Source: Bacteroidota bacterium (GTDB taxonomy: Bacteria > Bacteroidota > Bacteroidia > Chitinophagales > Chitinophagaceae). From it: a DNA stretch of 64,000 nt. The stretch's first letter is position 1; every line of letters begins with the position of its first letter. This document shows positions 1 to 9,482 of the stretch, one piece after another. The stretch spans positions 248,001 through 312,000 of the forward strand of contig JAFDZS010000015.1 of the NCBI GenBank assembly GCA_018266775.1, in the 5' to 3' direction. The notes beneath the pieces were generated by a model. The model searched no databases and was not told the origin of the DNA. It saw only the letters and a list, made by a program, of their open reading frames with translations. The position numbers were made by a program, and so were the translations under genes.

Positions 1-2370
1 CCAACAGATGAGATCATCAATGAAATTCATCCGCGGTTAGACCAGGTGAAATTTGGTTTGATGGAAACCACCATCAGCAATCCCAAAAAATGGAGTACTG
101 AAGAACCGAATTTATATAAACTCGTACTCACACTTAAAGACAGTACCGGAAACATCCTGGAAGTAAAAACCTGCAAAGTGGGTTTTCGTTCTATTGAATT
201 TCGTAAGAGCGACAGCAAACTGCTCATCAATGGAAAGGTAACGTATTTGTTTGGCGTCAATCATCCCGATCATGATCCCATCAAAGGAAAGGCGTTGACA
301 AGAGAAATTATTTTAAGAGATATCACCACGCTTAAACAATATAATTTCAATTGCATCCGCCTCAGTCATTATCCCAGCGATCCTTATTTGCTCGATCTCT
401 GCGACCAGTTTGGCATTATGGTAATTGATGAAGCCAATTTGGAAACACATGGTTTGGGTGGAAAGCTGGATCATGATAACCGCTGGACGGGCGCATATTT
501 AGACCGTGTGAGCCGCATGGTGCTGAGAGATAAAAATCATCCGGCAATTATTTTCTGGAGCCTGGGCAATGAAGCAGGCAGCGGCCCCAATCACGCAGCA
601 ATGTCTGCATGGGTGCATGATTATGATATTACACGGCCGGTACATTATGAACCTGCCATGGGCAGCCCGAAAGAAGAAGGCTATATCGATCCGTCAGATC
701 CGCGGTATTTAAAAAGTAATGATCATTCGCACCGCATACAAAACCCGGTGGACCAATATTATGTGGATGTGGTCAGCCGTATGTATCCTGCCCTGTACAC
801 GGCGCCACTGCTGGCTAATCAACCTAACGGTGACCATAGGCCGATTTTCTTTTGTGAATATGCGCATGCCATGGGCAACAGCGGCGGCAACATCAAAGAA
901 TTCTGGGATCAATGGAGAAATACGCCACGCATTATTGGTGGTTGCATCTGGGAATTTAAAGACCAGGCTTTACTAAAGACTGATTCTGCCGGGCAAACTT
1001 ATTATGCTTATGGCGGAGATTTTGGTGAAAAATATTTTGACAACTTTACCATTAAAGGAATCGTTAATGCAGACGGTACACCCAAAGGTGTGATGCAGGA
1101 ATGCAGGCGGGTTTTTCAACCGGTACAATGTGAACTGGTGGATGCAGCCAAAGGGTTAATCAAAATCATCAACCGCAGTACTGTAAAAAACGTTAATTAT
1201 TATTCGGTAATGTTATTGATCAAGGAAGACGGAGTGGTGCAGCAGGCCGTTACATTGCCTGCATTAAATATACAACCGGGGAAAGACAGCATCATCAATA
1301 TTGCTTCTTATCTGCCAACAATGAAAGCAGATGCAGAATATCATGTGGCCATCAGCTTCGATTTAAAGCAGGATGAAGCATGGGCTACACAGGGGTTTGA
1401 AGTGGCATCCAACCAGTTTCAAATAAAGCCAGCAAAAAAAATATCAGCTTCCATTGATGAAACAGCAACCCTTTCTGTAAATGAAACAACTGCGCAGGTT
1501 ACTGTAACAGGAAAAAATTACAGCGCAGTATTCAGCAAAGCAGGAAAAGGCGGACTGGTGAATTATCAATACAATGGCAATACATTAATTACTGAACCTT
1601 TGTTGCCGCATTTTACGCGGCCATTAACAGACAATGATAAACGGGGATGGAAGCCACAAAAAAAATTAAAACAATGGTACGATCCTGAATTGAAACTGGT
1701 AAAAACAGTGATTAAAAAGACAAACTACAGTTTCACATACACGGCATGGTACAGTTTGATTAATGACAGCGCACAGGTAAAAATGATGTACACTGTTGCA
1801 AATGATGGTGTCATAAAAGTAGCGTACCAGTTAAATGTAAAACCCGGTTTACCTAATATACCGAAAGTGGGCATGCAAACAGGGGTTAATAAAAATCTAA
1901 ATACGATTGAATGGTTTGGTAAGGGCGAAAAAGAAAATTATATTGACAAATGTTTTGGCGCAGATGAAGGCAGGTATCATTTATCAATACATGATTTTAT
2001 GGAAAATTATGTGGTACCGCAGGAAAATGGCAACCGCACCGGCGTGCGCTGGATGCTTATCTCCAATAAAAAAAGTGACGGGTTGCTGATTGTTGCAGAC
2101 AGTTTATTAAGCATGAGTGCGTGGCCTTACAGTGAAGCAAATATCCTGAATGCGAAACATACCAACGCATTAAAAGATACCGGAGCGGTAACACTCAATA
2201 TTGATCTCGTTCAGATGGGTGTTGGAGGCAACGACAGCTGGAGCGATGTGGCAGCACCACTGGAACAATACCAAATAAAAGCACAACCGTATCACTATAC
2301 GTTTTACATTGTGCCATATATTAATGAAGCAGACACACCGAATGAAAAAGCAAAACATATCCGTTTTTAA
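1..2370 (+). CDS. Beta-galactosidase, GH2 (5' end outside window)
   Basis: Hydrolyses terminal beta-galactosides or related beta-glycosides, probably in the periplasm. The reading frame is open from base 1 with no stop, so the N-terminal sugar-binding domain and the true start lie upstream. Seen: the end of the immunoglobulin-like GH2 domain, then the TIM barrel with acid/base motif SLGNEAGSG (Glu codon at 571) and nucleophile motif FCEYAHAMGNSGG (Glu codon at 856). The beta-galactosidase small-chain domain follows, marked by TRPLTDND near 1615-1640. These are the hallmarks of LacZ-type GH2 enzymes of about 1000 residues. It overlaps the next gene by 29 bp, suggesting an operon of glycan-degrading enzymes. 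The exact substrate cannot be read from sequence. Confidence 0.93.
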   Translation, partial: PTDEIINEIHPRLDQVKFGLMETTISNPKKWSTEEPNLYKLVLTLKDSTGNILEVKTCKVGFRSIEFRKSDSKLLINGKVTYLFGVNHPDHDPIKGKALTREIILRDITTLKQYNFNCIRLSHYPSDPYLLDLCDQFGIMVIDEANLETHGLGGKLDHDNRWTGAYLDRVSRMVLRDKNHPAIIFWSLGNEAGSGPNHAAMSAWVHDYDITRPVHYEPAMGSPKEEGYIDPSDPRYLKSNDHSHRIQNPVDQYYVDVVSRMYPALYTAPLLANQPNGDHRPIFFCEYAHAMGNSGGNIKEFWDQWRNTPRIIGGCIWEFKDQALLKTDSAGQTYYAYGGDFGEKYFDNFTIKGIVNADGTPKGVMQECRRVFQPVQCELVDAAKGLIKIINRSTVKNVNYYSVMLLIKEDGVVQQAVTLPALNIQPGKDSIINIASYLPTMKADAEYHVAISFDLKQDEAWATQGFEVASNQFQIKPAKKISASIDETATLSVNETTAQVTVTGKNYSAVFSKAGKGGLVNYQYNGNTLITEPLLPHFTRPLTDNDKRGWKPQKKLKQWYDPELKLVKTVIKKTNYSFTYTAWYSLINDSAQVKMMYTVANDGVIKVAYQLNVKPGLPNIPKVGMQTGVNKNLNTIEWFGKGEKENYIDKCFGADEGRYHLSIHDFMENYVVPQENGNRTGVRWMLISNKKSDGLLIVADSLLSMSAWPYSEANILNAKHTNALKDTGAVTLNIDLVQMGVGGNDSWSDVAAPLEQYQIKAQPYHYTFYIVPYINEADTPNEKAKHIRF

Positions 2371-3481
2371 TAAAGCACTTTTTTTAGCAGTACTGTTGAC
2401 GACATGCGGAACTGCAATACAGGCACAGGTGAAAGAAGTGCCACAGCAGGTAATGCAGCAAATTTATGAACAGGTAAAAACACCATTTAAATATGGATTG
2501 GTGGTAGTGCCGGATTCGAATACCAAAAAAATTGATTGCCCTTCTGTATTTCGCAAGGGAAAACTTTGGTACATGACCTATATACAGTTTGATGGCCGCG
2601 GTTATGAAACCTGGCTGTCAAAAAGTAAAGACCTGATGCATTGGACAACGCAGGGCCGCATACTCAGTTTTCGTGATACCAGTGATGCAATGAGAACAAA
2701 CTGGGATGCCAATCAAAGTGCCGGTTACATTGCCCTGCAGGACTATACTTTTGGCGGCAGTTATGCCTTGCAGCCTTATGATAAAAAATACTGGATGAGT
2801 TATATCGGCGGTAAAGAAACCGGTTATGAAGCAGGCAAACTGAGTATTGGTATCGCATATACTTCCGGCAATATTAATGTTGCACATGAATGGGATCGCA
2901 TTGATGATGCCGTTCTGTCAAACACAGACATAGATGTGCGCTGGTGGGAAAATAAAAAATTATTTAAGAGTACGGTGATATGGGACAAACAAAAAACACT
3001 CGGCCATCCTTTTGTGATGTATTATAATGCCAATGGAGATACCAGCCATAACACACCCAAATGGCGCTGGTTTGAACGCATTGGTATGGCGGTGAGTGAT
3101 GACATGATCAACTGGCAGCGTTACGGAGTGGACCCTGTAATGGGGCATAAGATGGGTATTACCGGCGATGCAGTGATACAAAAGATCAACGATGTTTGGG
3201 TGATGTTTTATTTCGGCGCATTTTGGGAAGGAAGAAAAAATGAAACCTTCAACCGCTTTGCCTGCAGTTATGATCTGGTGCACTGGACAGACTGGTCTGG
3301 TGATGACCTTATCAAATCATCAGAACCTTATGATGCCAAATATGCGCATAAAAGTTTTGTGATAAAATATAAAGGTGTGGTGTATCATTTTTATTGTGCC
3401 GTGGATGCAAAGGACCATCGTGGAATTGCTGTGGCCACATCGAAAGATTTGGGTAAGAGTGTCATTAACTTTGTTAAGTAA
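2342..3481 (+). CDS. Secreted GH43-like five-bladed beta-propeller glycosidase
   Basis: A 379-residue protein starting at ATG 2342 (MKKQNIS), which gives a clean signal peptide ending near AIQAQ; the open frame extends to 2309 but that would place residues before the signal. Repeated aromatic blade motifs (GKLWYMTYIQF, WLSKSKDLMHWT, NDVWVMFYFGAFW, SYDLVHWTDW, GVVYHFYCAV) are typical of five-bladed propeller glycosidases of the GH43/GH32/GH117 type. KIDCPSVF in blade one contains a candidate catalytic Asp. Its position between a GH2 and a GH106 gene suggests it removes another sugar from the same glycan, for example arabinose or galactose. The family assignment is from fold-level resemblance and the substrate is unknown. 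Confidence 0.7.
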   Translation: MKKQNISVFNKALFLAVLLTTCGTAIQAQVKEVPQQVMQQIYEQVKTPFKYGLVVVPDSNTKKIDCPSVFRKGKLWYMTYIQFDGRGYETWLSKSKDLMHWTTQGRILSFRDTSDAMRTNWDANQSAGYIALQDYTFGGSYALQPYDKKYWMSYIGGKETGYEAGKLSIGIAYTSGNINVAHEWDRIDDAVLSNTDIDVRWWENKKLFKSTVIWDKQKTLGHPFVMYYNANGDTSHNTPKWRWFERIGMAVSDDMINWQRYGVDPVMGHKMGITGDAVIQKINDVWVMFYFGAFWEGRKNETFNRFACSYDLVHWTDWSGDDLIKSSEPYDAKYAHKSFVIKYKGVVYHFYCAVDAKDHRGIAVATSKDLGKSVINFVK

Positions 3482-3495
3482 TTGATTTATTCTGC

Positions 3496-6400
3496 ATGAA
3501 GCAAATTTGTTTATTTATTGTTTTCCTGGCAGCAGCAATGCAGCAGCTTATTGCGCAGCAAAAGTTGAATACTGCTGTTGAAGAAACCTTTAAGCATCCG
3601 CCCGAAAGTGCAAAGCCCTGGGTATTCTGGTACTGGATGCATGGTGCAGTTTCCAAAGCAGGCATCACTGCCGACCTTGAAGCGATGAAAGAAGTGGGTA
3701 TCGGTGGTGCTTACCTGATGACGATCAAAGACACTTCGGCAAGCATTCCCTTTCAACCGCAGGTAAGGCAGTTAACACCCGAATGGTGGGAGATGGTGCG
3801 TTTTGCCATGCAGGAAGCAAAGCGGTTGCATTTGCAATTAGGTATGCACTTTAGTGATGGATTTTCATTGGGTGGCGGGCCCTGGATTACACCAGCATTA
3901 TCGATGCAAAAATTAGTATGGACCAAAACAATTGTCACCACAACAGATAAAGATATCAGTTTGCCACAACCTGAAGCAACAGAAAATTATTATAAAGATG
4001 TTGCTGTATTTGCATACCCCGTAAATTATTCTATTCCGGTAAAAGAAGTGGTGCCCGTTATTACTGCAAGTAATGGCACCACACCGCAATTCCTGTGTGT
4101 ACGTGACAGGAATAATAAGCAAAGTTTTAAAGCAGACAGCGCAGCGTGGATTCAGTATGCTTATGCGCAACCATTTACCTGTCACGCTGTAACCATACAT
4201 ACCGGTGGCAATAATTTTGAAGCCCTGCGTTTGCAACTACAAACCAGTGATGATGGAACACGTTTTGTTTCGGTTAAACAATTACAGGCGCCACGCCATG
4301 GCTGGCAGGATGGTACAGAAGATTATACCTATTCAATACCTGAAACCACTGCAAAATATTTTCGCTTTGTTTATAGAAAAGAAGGAACAGAACCCGGCGC
4401 TGAAGATCTGGAGCAGGCAAAATGGAAACCCTCATTGAAAGTGATGGGCATCTATTTGTCTCGGGAACCAATGATCAATCAATATGAAGGAAAGAATGGC
4501 AGCGTGTGGCGTATCGCTTCAGCAACGGCTGAATCAGAAATTACCCAGCTGGATTGTGTGCCTTTCAATGCAATACAAGACATCACCCAAAAAATGGATG
4601 CCGATGGAAAGCTGCACTGGCAGCCGGTTTCAGGGCAATGGATAGTGGTGCGTATGGGGCATACATCAACCGGTTCAACCAATGCAACAGGTGGCGGTGC
4701 AAAAGGATTGGAATGCGATAAATTTAATACTGCTGCTATACAACTGCAATTTGACAATTGGTTTGGTAAGACATTTGAAAACTGTAAAACTCCCGTCATC
4801 AAAGATGTGCTGAAAATTTTTCATACGGATAGTTGGGAATGTGGCAGCCAAAACTGGAGTGATAATTTTCTTACTGAATTTAAAAGAAGAAGGGGATATG
4901 ATTTAAAACCATACCTTATAACATTGACCGGCGTTCCCATTAATGATGCAGCAACCTCAGAAAATATTTTACATGATGTCAGAACCACCATTGCAGAAAT
5001 GCTGAACGATATCTTCTTTGCATCATTACAGAAACTGGCGCATCAAAAAGGCTGCAGCTTCAGCGCCGAAAGCGTGGCGCCAACAATGGTGAGCGACGGT
5101 ATGCTGCATTTTAAAAATACAGATATACCGATGGGTGAGTTCTGGCTGAACAGTCCCACACATGATAAACCCAATGACATGCTGGATGCCATCAGCGGCG
5201 CACACCTCTACGGAAAAAATATTATACAGGCTGAAGCTTTTACTACTGTGCGGATGGATTGGAATGAGCACTCCGGCAATATAAAATTTTTAGGAGACAG
5301 AAATTTTGCATTAGGCGCCAACAGGCTGGTGCTGCACGTGTTTACACATAACCCATGGATGGATAAAAAGCCCGGTATGACTTTAGATGGTGTAGGGTTA
5401 TATTATCAAAGAGACCAAACCTGGTTTAAGCAAAGTAAAGCATGGATAGAATATTTAACCCGCTGCCAGGCATTATTGCAATTGGGGCACCCGGTAATGG
5501 ATATTGCTGTTTTTGCCGGTGAAGAAGTGCCACGGCGTGCCGTATTACCAGACAGGTTAATAAATACTTTGCCGGGAATTTTTGGTGCAGAGAAAGTTGC
5601 TGCAGAGAAAAAACGTTTGGAGAATAATGGTCAACCCATGCGGCAAATTCCTGATGGGGTAAGCAATGCTGCCAATATGTATGATGCCGGTGATTGGGTA
5701 AACCCGTTAAACGGATATTCGTTCGATTCATTCAATCCTGATGCATTGCAACTGATGCAGGTAAAAGATGGGGCAGTGGTTTTACCCGGCGGAGCATCGT
5801 ATAAAATATTGGTGATACCGGGTAACATGAAAATGAATCCTGCAAACTGGATAAGTACTGCTTCTGTAAAAAAAATAATTAGTCTCGTAAATGACGGCGC
5901 TACAATTTTAATGGACAGTGTTTACCTTAATGCTGTAGCACAACAGGATGTCTCACTTTCTTTTAAAGAGAGGATAGCAAATTGGGGAAAAGGAAAATTT
6001 GTGGCAGCGCCTTATAGGGAAGATGATTTTGCAAAATTGGGATTACCACATGACGTTTCTGTTAATCCATTAGCAGCAACCATTGAAATGAGTAGTCTTC
6101 TTCCTTTAAATTATGGTATTCAACACCGGCAATGGAGAAATAAAGATATTTACTTCATTACGAATCAAAATAATCAATACCAGACTTTGAATTTTAATTT
6201 CAGAGATAATGGGTTACTGCCTGAAATCTATGATCCCGTGACCGGCAATATTTCAAGACCTTATTCCACCGAAACCGATAAAGGGCAGCTTACTTTTTTT
6301 GAAAGCTTTGAGCCATACGAATCTAAATTCATAATCTTTGAAAAAAAGGGAATTCCATTTTCAATGAAAGGGCATGAAGACGAAATGATGCACCTGCTAA

Positions 6401-6900
6401 AAACAATACACCCTTTGCCAAACGACTGGACACTAAGTTTTCCGTTGTCAGAAAAAACGATCACGAAAATTCTACCTGCGGAAGCTTTAAAAAGCTGGAC
6501 AACATTTGATGAACAGGCGATCAAATATTATGCTGGCTCCGTTAAATATAAAACCACTTATACGTATAAAAAAAGGATGGATAGTGTCATGTCAATGTAC
6601 CTGGAATTCGATTCCGTTTGTAACATCGCATCAGTAAAGATAAATGGAACGGATTGCGGTAGCATCTGGACTAAGCCATACAGGGTCAATGTTATGAATC
6701 ATTTAAAGGAAGGAGCCAATACGATTGAAATTACAGTTACCAATACCTGGCACAACCGGCTGATCGGTGATGCATTATTTCCTGCTGCGGAGCGAAAAAC
6801 ATTTACTACGGCGCCATTCCGGCTGGAAGGAAAAGCGTTGGCTCCGGCAGGAATTATTGGAATGGTTAATCTTGAAGAAGAATATTATAAAAAGGATTGA
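3496..6900 (+). CDS. Alpha-L-rhamnosidase, GH106 family
   Basis: A 1134-residue secreted enzyme with signal peptide MKQICLFIVFLAAAMQQLIAQ. The opening PPESAKPWVFWYWMHGAVSKAG, followed by TADLEAMKEVGIGG and LQLGMHFSDGFSLGGGPW, is characteristic of GH106, a family whose described members cleave alpha-L-rhamnose, for example from rhamnogalacturonan II. Later features match the family: a TIM-barrel region with HTDSWECGSQNW and FSAESVAP, a Rossmann-like middle part, and a C-terminal GH2-like beta-sandwich (VKINGTDCGSIWTKPYRVN). It lies 14 bp after the GH43-like gene in the same operon. The substrate is probably a rhamnose-containing pectin side chain or another rhamnosylated glycan; this is inferred from the family only. 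Confidence 0.88.
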   Translation: MKQICLFIVFLAAAMQQLIAQQKLNTAVEETFKHPPESAKPWVFWYWMHGAVSKAGITADLEAMKEVGIGGAYLMTIKDTSASIPFQPQVRQLTPEWWEMVRFAMQEAKRLHLQLGMHFSDGFSLGGGPWITPALSMQKLVWTKTIVTTTDKDISLPQPEATENYYKDVAVFAYPVNYSIPVKEVVPVITASNGTTPQFLCVRDRNNKQSFKADSAAWIQYAYAQPFTCHAVTIHTGGNNFEALRLQLQTSDDGTRFVSVKQLQAPRHGWQDGTEDYTYSIPETTAKYFRFVYRKEGTEPGAEDLEQAKWKPSLKVMGIYLSREPMINQYEGKNGSVWRIASATAESEITQLDCVPFNAIQDITQKMDADGKLHWQPVSGQWIVVRMGHTSTGSTNATGGGAKGLECDKFNTAAIQLQFDNWFGKTFENCKTPVIKDVLKIFHTDSWECGSQNWSDNFLTEFKRRRGYDLKPYLITLTGVPINDAATSENILHDVRTTIAEMLNDIFFASLQKLAHQKGCSFSAESVAPTMVSDGMLHFKNTDIPMGEFWLNSPTHDKPNDMLDAISGAHLYGKNIIQAEAFTTVRMDWNEHSGNIKFLGDRNFALGANRLVLHVFTHNPWMDKKPGMTLDGVGLYYQRDQTWFKQSKAWIEYLTRCQALLQLGHPVMDIAVFAGEEVPRRAVLPDRLINTLPGIFGAEKVAAEKKRLENNGQPMRQIPDGVSNAANMYDAGDWVNPLNGYSFDSFNPDALQLMQVKDGAVVLPGGASYKILVIPGNMKMNPANWISTASVKKIISLVNDGATILMDSVYLNAVAQQDVSLSFKERIANWGKGKFVAAPYREDDFAKLGLPHDVSVNPLAATIEMSSLLPLNYGIQHRQWRNKDIYFITNQNNQYQTLNFNFRDNGLLPEIYDPVTGNISRPYSTETDKGQLTFFESFEPYESKFIIFEKKGIPFSMKGHEDEMMHLLKTIHPLPNDWTLSFPLSEKTITKILPAEALKSWTTFDEQAIKYYAGSVKYKTTYTYKKRMDSVMSMYLEFDSVCNIASVKINGTDCGSIWTKPYRVNVMNHLKEGANTIEITVTNTWHNRLIGDALFPAAERKTFTTAPFRLEGKALAPAGIIGMVNLEEEYYKKD

Positions 6901-6939
6901 AAATAATTCTTCCGTCACATAAAATTATAAACGACATCA

Positions 6940-8397
6940 TTACCACTCATCCGTTCTGAAAGAAGAAACAGGATAACCTTCCACACTGAATAATTCGCCC
7001 ACAATAAAATCACGAAACGCATAGCGTACTGCAACCGGCGCAGGCACCTGCGGAGAGGAAACTAAAACAGTTCCTTTGGAGATGATGGCCTGTGCAGGAT
7101 AAAAATTTTTATCTGCGCCGGCAATTTCAAATTGCGTAAGCGGTTTGGTATAACTGGTAAGGCCGTTAGGTGCGTTTTTAAAACTTATCGTGGCCACATT
7201 GCCGCTCACACGCATTGTATCGAACAACGGGCTTTGGTAAGCAAAACCTTTAAACTGGTATAACTCACCCAAAGCCATATACGCAAAACGTTTGCCCGCA
7301 ATTTCTTTATTAAAAGGATGAATGGTTTTTTCATCGCCGGCATCCAGCAATACCACCATGCCGCTGTTGGGAATGGCTTTTACTGCTTTACGCTGTGCAT
7401 CACGCAGGTAAGCAGAGTTTAATTTTTCACTGCGGTTATTTGATGGCAAACTGCTGTAGGCATAAGGGGCAATCTGTGCAAAATAAAAAGGAAAATCGCC
7501 CTGTCCCCATTCCTGCCGCCATAACTGCACCATTGCAGGAAATAATTTTTCATATTGATCAGGCCGGTCATAATTACTTTCTCCCTGGTACCAGATGCAG
7601 CCTTTAATGGTATAACCGGCAAAAGGGTGAATCATACCATTGTATAAAGTGGTGGCATTCTTATTATTTAATTTCTCCGTACCGTTTGCAGCAGGAATAT
7701 TAATTTCAGGAAAAGCCTGCAAAGATGCGGCACTCATAAAAGCTTCTGCAGGGGAACCACTGTAACTGTTTAATATCAACGCAACAGGAATTTTTAATTG
7801 CTGTTGCAACAGCCTTCCAAAATAATATGCTGTGGCAGAAAAGTTACTGATGTTTTCCGGCGTACACATTTTCCAGGAGGAGCTTTTGGTCGTGTCTTTA
7901 GTCTGTCTTTCCACCGCACGGGGAACGGTATAGATGCGGATCTGTTCATTCGTGCTGTTGAAAATCGCATCGTTGCTGCTGTAAATCGGTTGGTCTTTAA
8001 AACCTTTCATCGGCATTTCCATATTGCTTTGCCCGCTGCACAACCACACTTCACCAATTAAAATATTTTTGATAGTTACTGTTTCACCATCTGAAACAGT
8101 AATACTGTATGGCCCGCCTGCCGCCGGTGTGGCCACTTTTATATTCCATTTGCCATGGGCATCTGCAATAGCATTGTACGATTTTTTATTCCATGATGTA
8201 TTTACCATCACTTTGCCATTGGCTTTAGCCCAACCCCACAATGCAGCATTGGTTTGCTGTTGCAGTATCATACCATCGCTGAAAAAAGAAGGCAGCACAG
8301 GTTTGGCAATAACAACAGCAGGAAGGATAATAACAGCAGAAAGCAATACAAACCATTTTTTTGCAGCAAGCATAGCATTAATTTTTATTGACAGCAA
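6940..8397 (-). CDS. Sialate O-acetylesterase-like SGNH hydrolase
   Basis: A 485-residue secreted carbohydrate esterase of the SASA family. After a signal sequence (about residues 1-31) there is an N-terminal beta-sandwich, then block I GEVWLCSGQSNMEMPM with catalytic Ser near residue 124, the WYQGESNYDRP block, and DEKTIHPFNK near the C-terminus supplying the likely catalytic Asp/His. Members remove acetyl groups from sialic acids or from acetylated plant polysaccharides. Among GH2, GH43-like and GH106 genes, deacetylation of pectin-like glycans is the more plausible role. It is convergent with the GH106 gene and divergent from the AraC gene. A second in-frame ATG eight codons in (8373) is an alternative start. 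Confidence 0.85.
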   Translation of the reverse strand: MLSIKINAMLAAKKWFVLLSAVIILPAVVIAKPVLPSFFSDGMILQQQTNAALWGWAKANGKVMVNTSWNKKSYNAIADAHGKWNIKVATPAAGGPYSITVSDGETVTIKNILIGEVWLCSGQSNMEMPMKGFKDQPIYSSNDAIFNSTNEQIRIYTVPRAVERQTKDTTKSSSWKMCTPENISNFSATAYYFGRLLQQQLKIPVALILNSYSGSPAEAFMSAASLQAFPEINIPAANGTEKLNNKNATTLYNGMIHPFAGYTIKGCIWYQGESNYDRPDQYEKLFPAMVQLWRQEWGQGDFPFYFAQIAPYAYSSLPSNNRSEKLNSAYLRDAQRKAVKAIPNSGMVVLLDAGDEKTIHPFNKEIAGKRFAYMALGELYQFKGFAYQSPLFDTMRVSGNVATISFKNAPNGLTSYTKPLTQFEIAGADKNFYPAQAIISKGTVLVSSPQVPAPVAVRYAFRDFIVGELFSVEGYPVSSFRTDEW

Positions 8398-8436
8398 AAT
8401 AAGGCACCGGCAGGTTTTAACTGTCTTGTGCTGTTT

Positions 8437-8484
8437 GCAAATTGCGGTGACTCACCGCTTAAACGGTGAGTCACCGCAATTTGC
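8437..8484. repeat. Perfect 21-bp inverted repeat between divergent genes
   Basis: Arms 8437-8457 and 8464-8484 are exact reverse complements (GCAAATTGCGG... on the left) around a 6-base loop. The palindrome lies in the 167-bp divergent intergenic region between the acetylesterase and the AraC gene. It could be a regulator binding site, a REP-type dispersed element, or an RNA hairpin in either 5' leader. Confidence 0.85.
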
Positions 8485-8493
8485 CGCTAAGAA

Positions 8494-8514
8494 GAACACG
8501 CTAAAGGCGTGTTC
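8494..8514. repeat. Short inverted repeat (8-bp arms)
   Basis: GAACACGC (8494-8501) and GCGTGTTC (8507-8514) form an 8-bp stem with a 5-base loop, ten bases downstream of the 21-bp palindrome. It looks like part of the same composite palindromic element. Confidence 0.7.
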
Positions 8515-8564
8515 CTACAAAATATTTATGTAATTTTCATGCAGAAAGCTTGCACTGGCTTGAT

Positions 8565-9482
8565 ATGAAAGAAACTAAAGACAATAAAGAAGGATCTCAT
8601 AAAAACGTGTGGTATGGCCTCGGCCGGCAACGTATTGAAATACCTAAAACCATCCTTAAATCGAGGGTGCATAATAATTTATTATTAAAACACCTGCATA
8701 TTTGTTCCATTGGGTATTATCCAAAAGCGAAAGATCATTACACCTACCGCAAAAAAGGATTGCCGGAAAATTTTATTTTTTATTGTGTGGATGGACATGG
8801 CTGGTACCAGCTTGGTGATCAAAAATATGAAGTGGGCCCGAATGAATTTTTCATTCTGCCACAAAATACAGAACATGCTTACGGTAACGATCCCGATCAT
8901 CCCTGGAGTATTTACTGGATCCATTTTGGTGGCGATGCATTGCCGGCCTTGAATGATACACTGGCGGTGCAAAAACATTTTAAGCCGCAGCATATTAAAA
9001 GCAATGCAGCATTTATTTCCATCTTCAATAAAATTTATAAAGCGCTTGAATTGGGATACAGTATCGACAATTTGCTGTTTGCCAACATGAGCCTGAGCCA
9101 TTTTCTCACCATGTTTATTTATAACGACAGGCATAATGAAATGATCGATACAGAAAAACATGATTGTGTGGACAGTGCCATCCTGCACATGCAGCAGCAC
9201 CTGGATAAAAATTTTTCACTCAATGAACTCAGCAGTAAATACAATTACTCCGTATCCCGTTTCAGTAATTTGTTCAGGCAGAAAACCGGTTATGCGCCCA
9301 TTGATTATTTTTTACAGATGAAGATGCAGAAAGCCTGCCAGCAGCTGGACTTTACAAACGATTCCATTAAAATGATCGCCTTTGGTATGGGCTTCGATGA
9401 TCCGTATTATTTTTCCAAACGTTTTAAAACCATCATCGGTGTATCGCCCAAAAAATACAGGGCGATGAAGAAAAGCGAATGA
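8565..9482 (+). CDS. AraC-family transcriptional regulator
   Basis: A 305-residue DNA-binding regulator starting at ATG 8565. Residues about 20-165 form a cupin-type sugar-sensing domain (GHGWYQLGDQKYEVGPNE, ILPQNTEHAY, WSIYWIHFGG). The C-terminal 100 residues carry the two helix-turn-helix motifs of AraC/XylS proteins, ending in the signature DPYYFSKRFKTIIGVSPKKYR. It probably senses a released sugar and controls the surrounding glycan genes. Its stop overlaps the DUF5703 gene start (ATGA at 9479-9482), so the two are translationally coupled. The two palindromes just upstream are candidate operators, which is inference. Confidence 0.92.
   Translation: MKETKDNKEGSHKNVWYGLGRQRIEIPKTILKSRVHNNLLLKHLHICSIGYYPKAKDHYTYRKKGLPENFIFYCVDGHGWYQLGDQKYEVGPNEFFILPQNTEHAYGNDPDHPWSIYWIHFGGDALPALNDTLAVQKHFKPQHIKSNAAFISIFNKIYKALELGYSIDNLLFANMSLSHFLTMFIYNDRHNEMIDTEKHDCVDSAILHMQQHLDKNFSLNELSSKYNYSVSRFSNLFRQKTGYAPIDYFLQMKMQKACQQLDFTNDSIKMIAFGMGFDDPYYFSKRFKTIIGVSPKKYRAMKKSE

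Noticed and set aside
8024..8533. Long open frame of 169 codons on the plus strand
   Set aside because: Antisense to the acetylesterase gene, runs through the palindromes, and its translation has no domain-like pattern.
8685..9200. Open frame of 171 codons on the minus strand
   Set aside because: Shadow of the AraC gene, whose product is clearly recognised.
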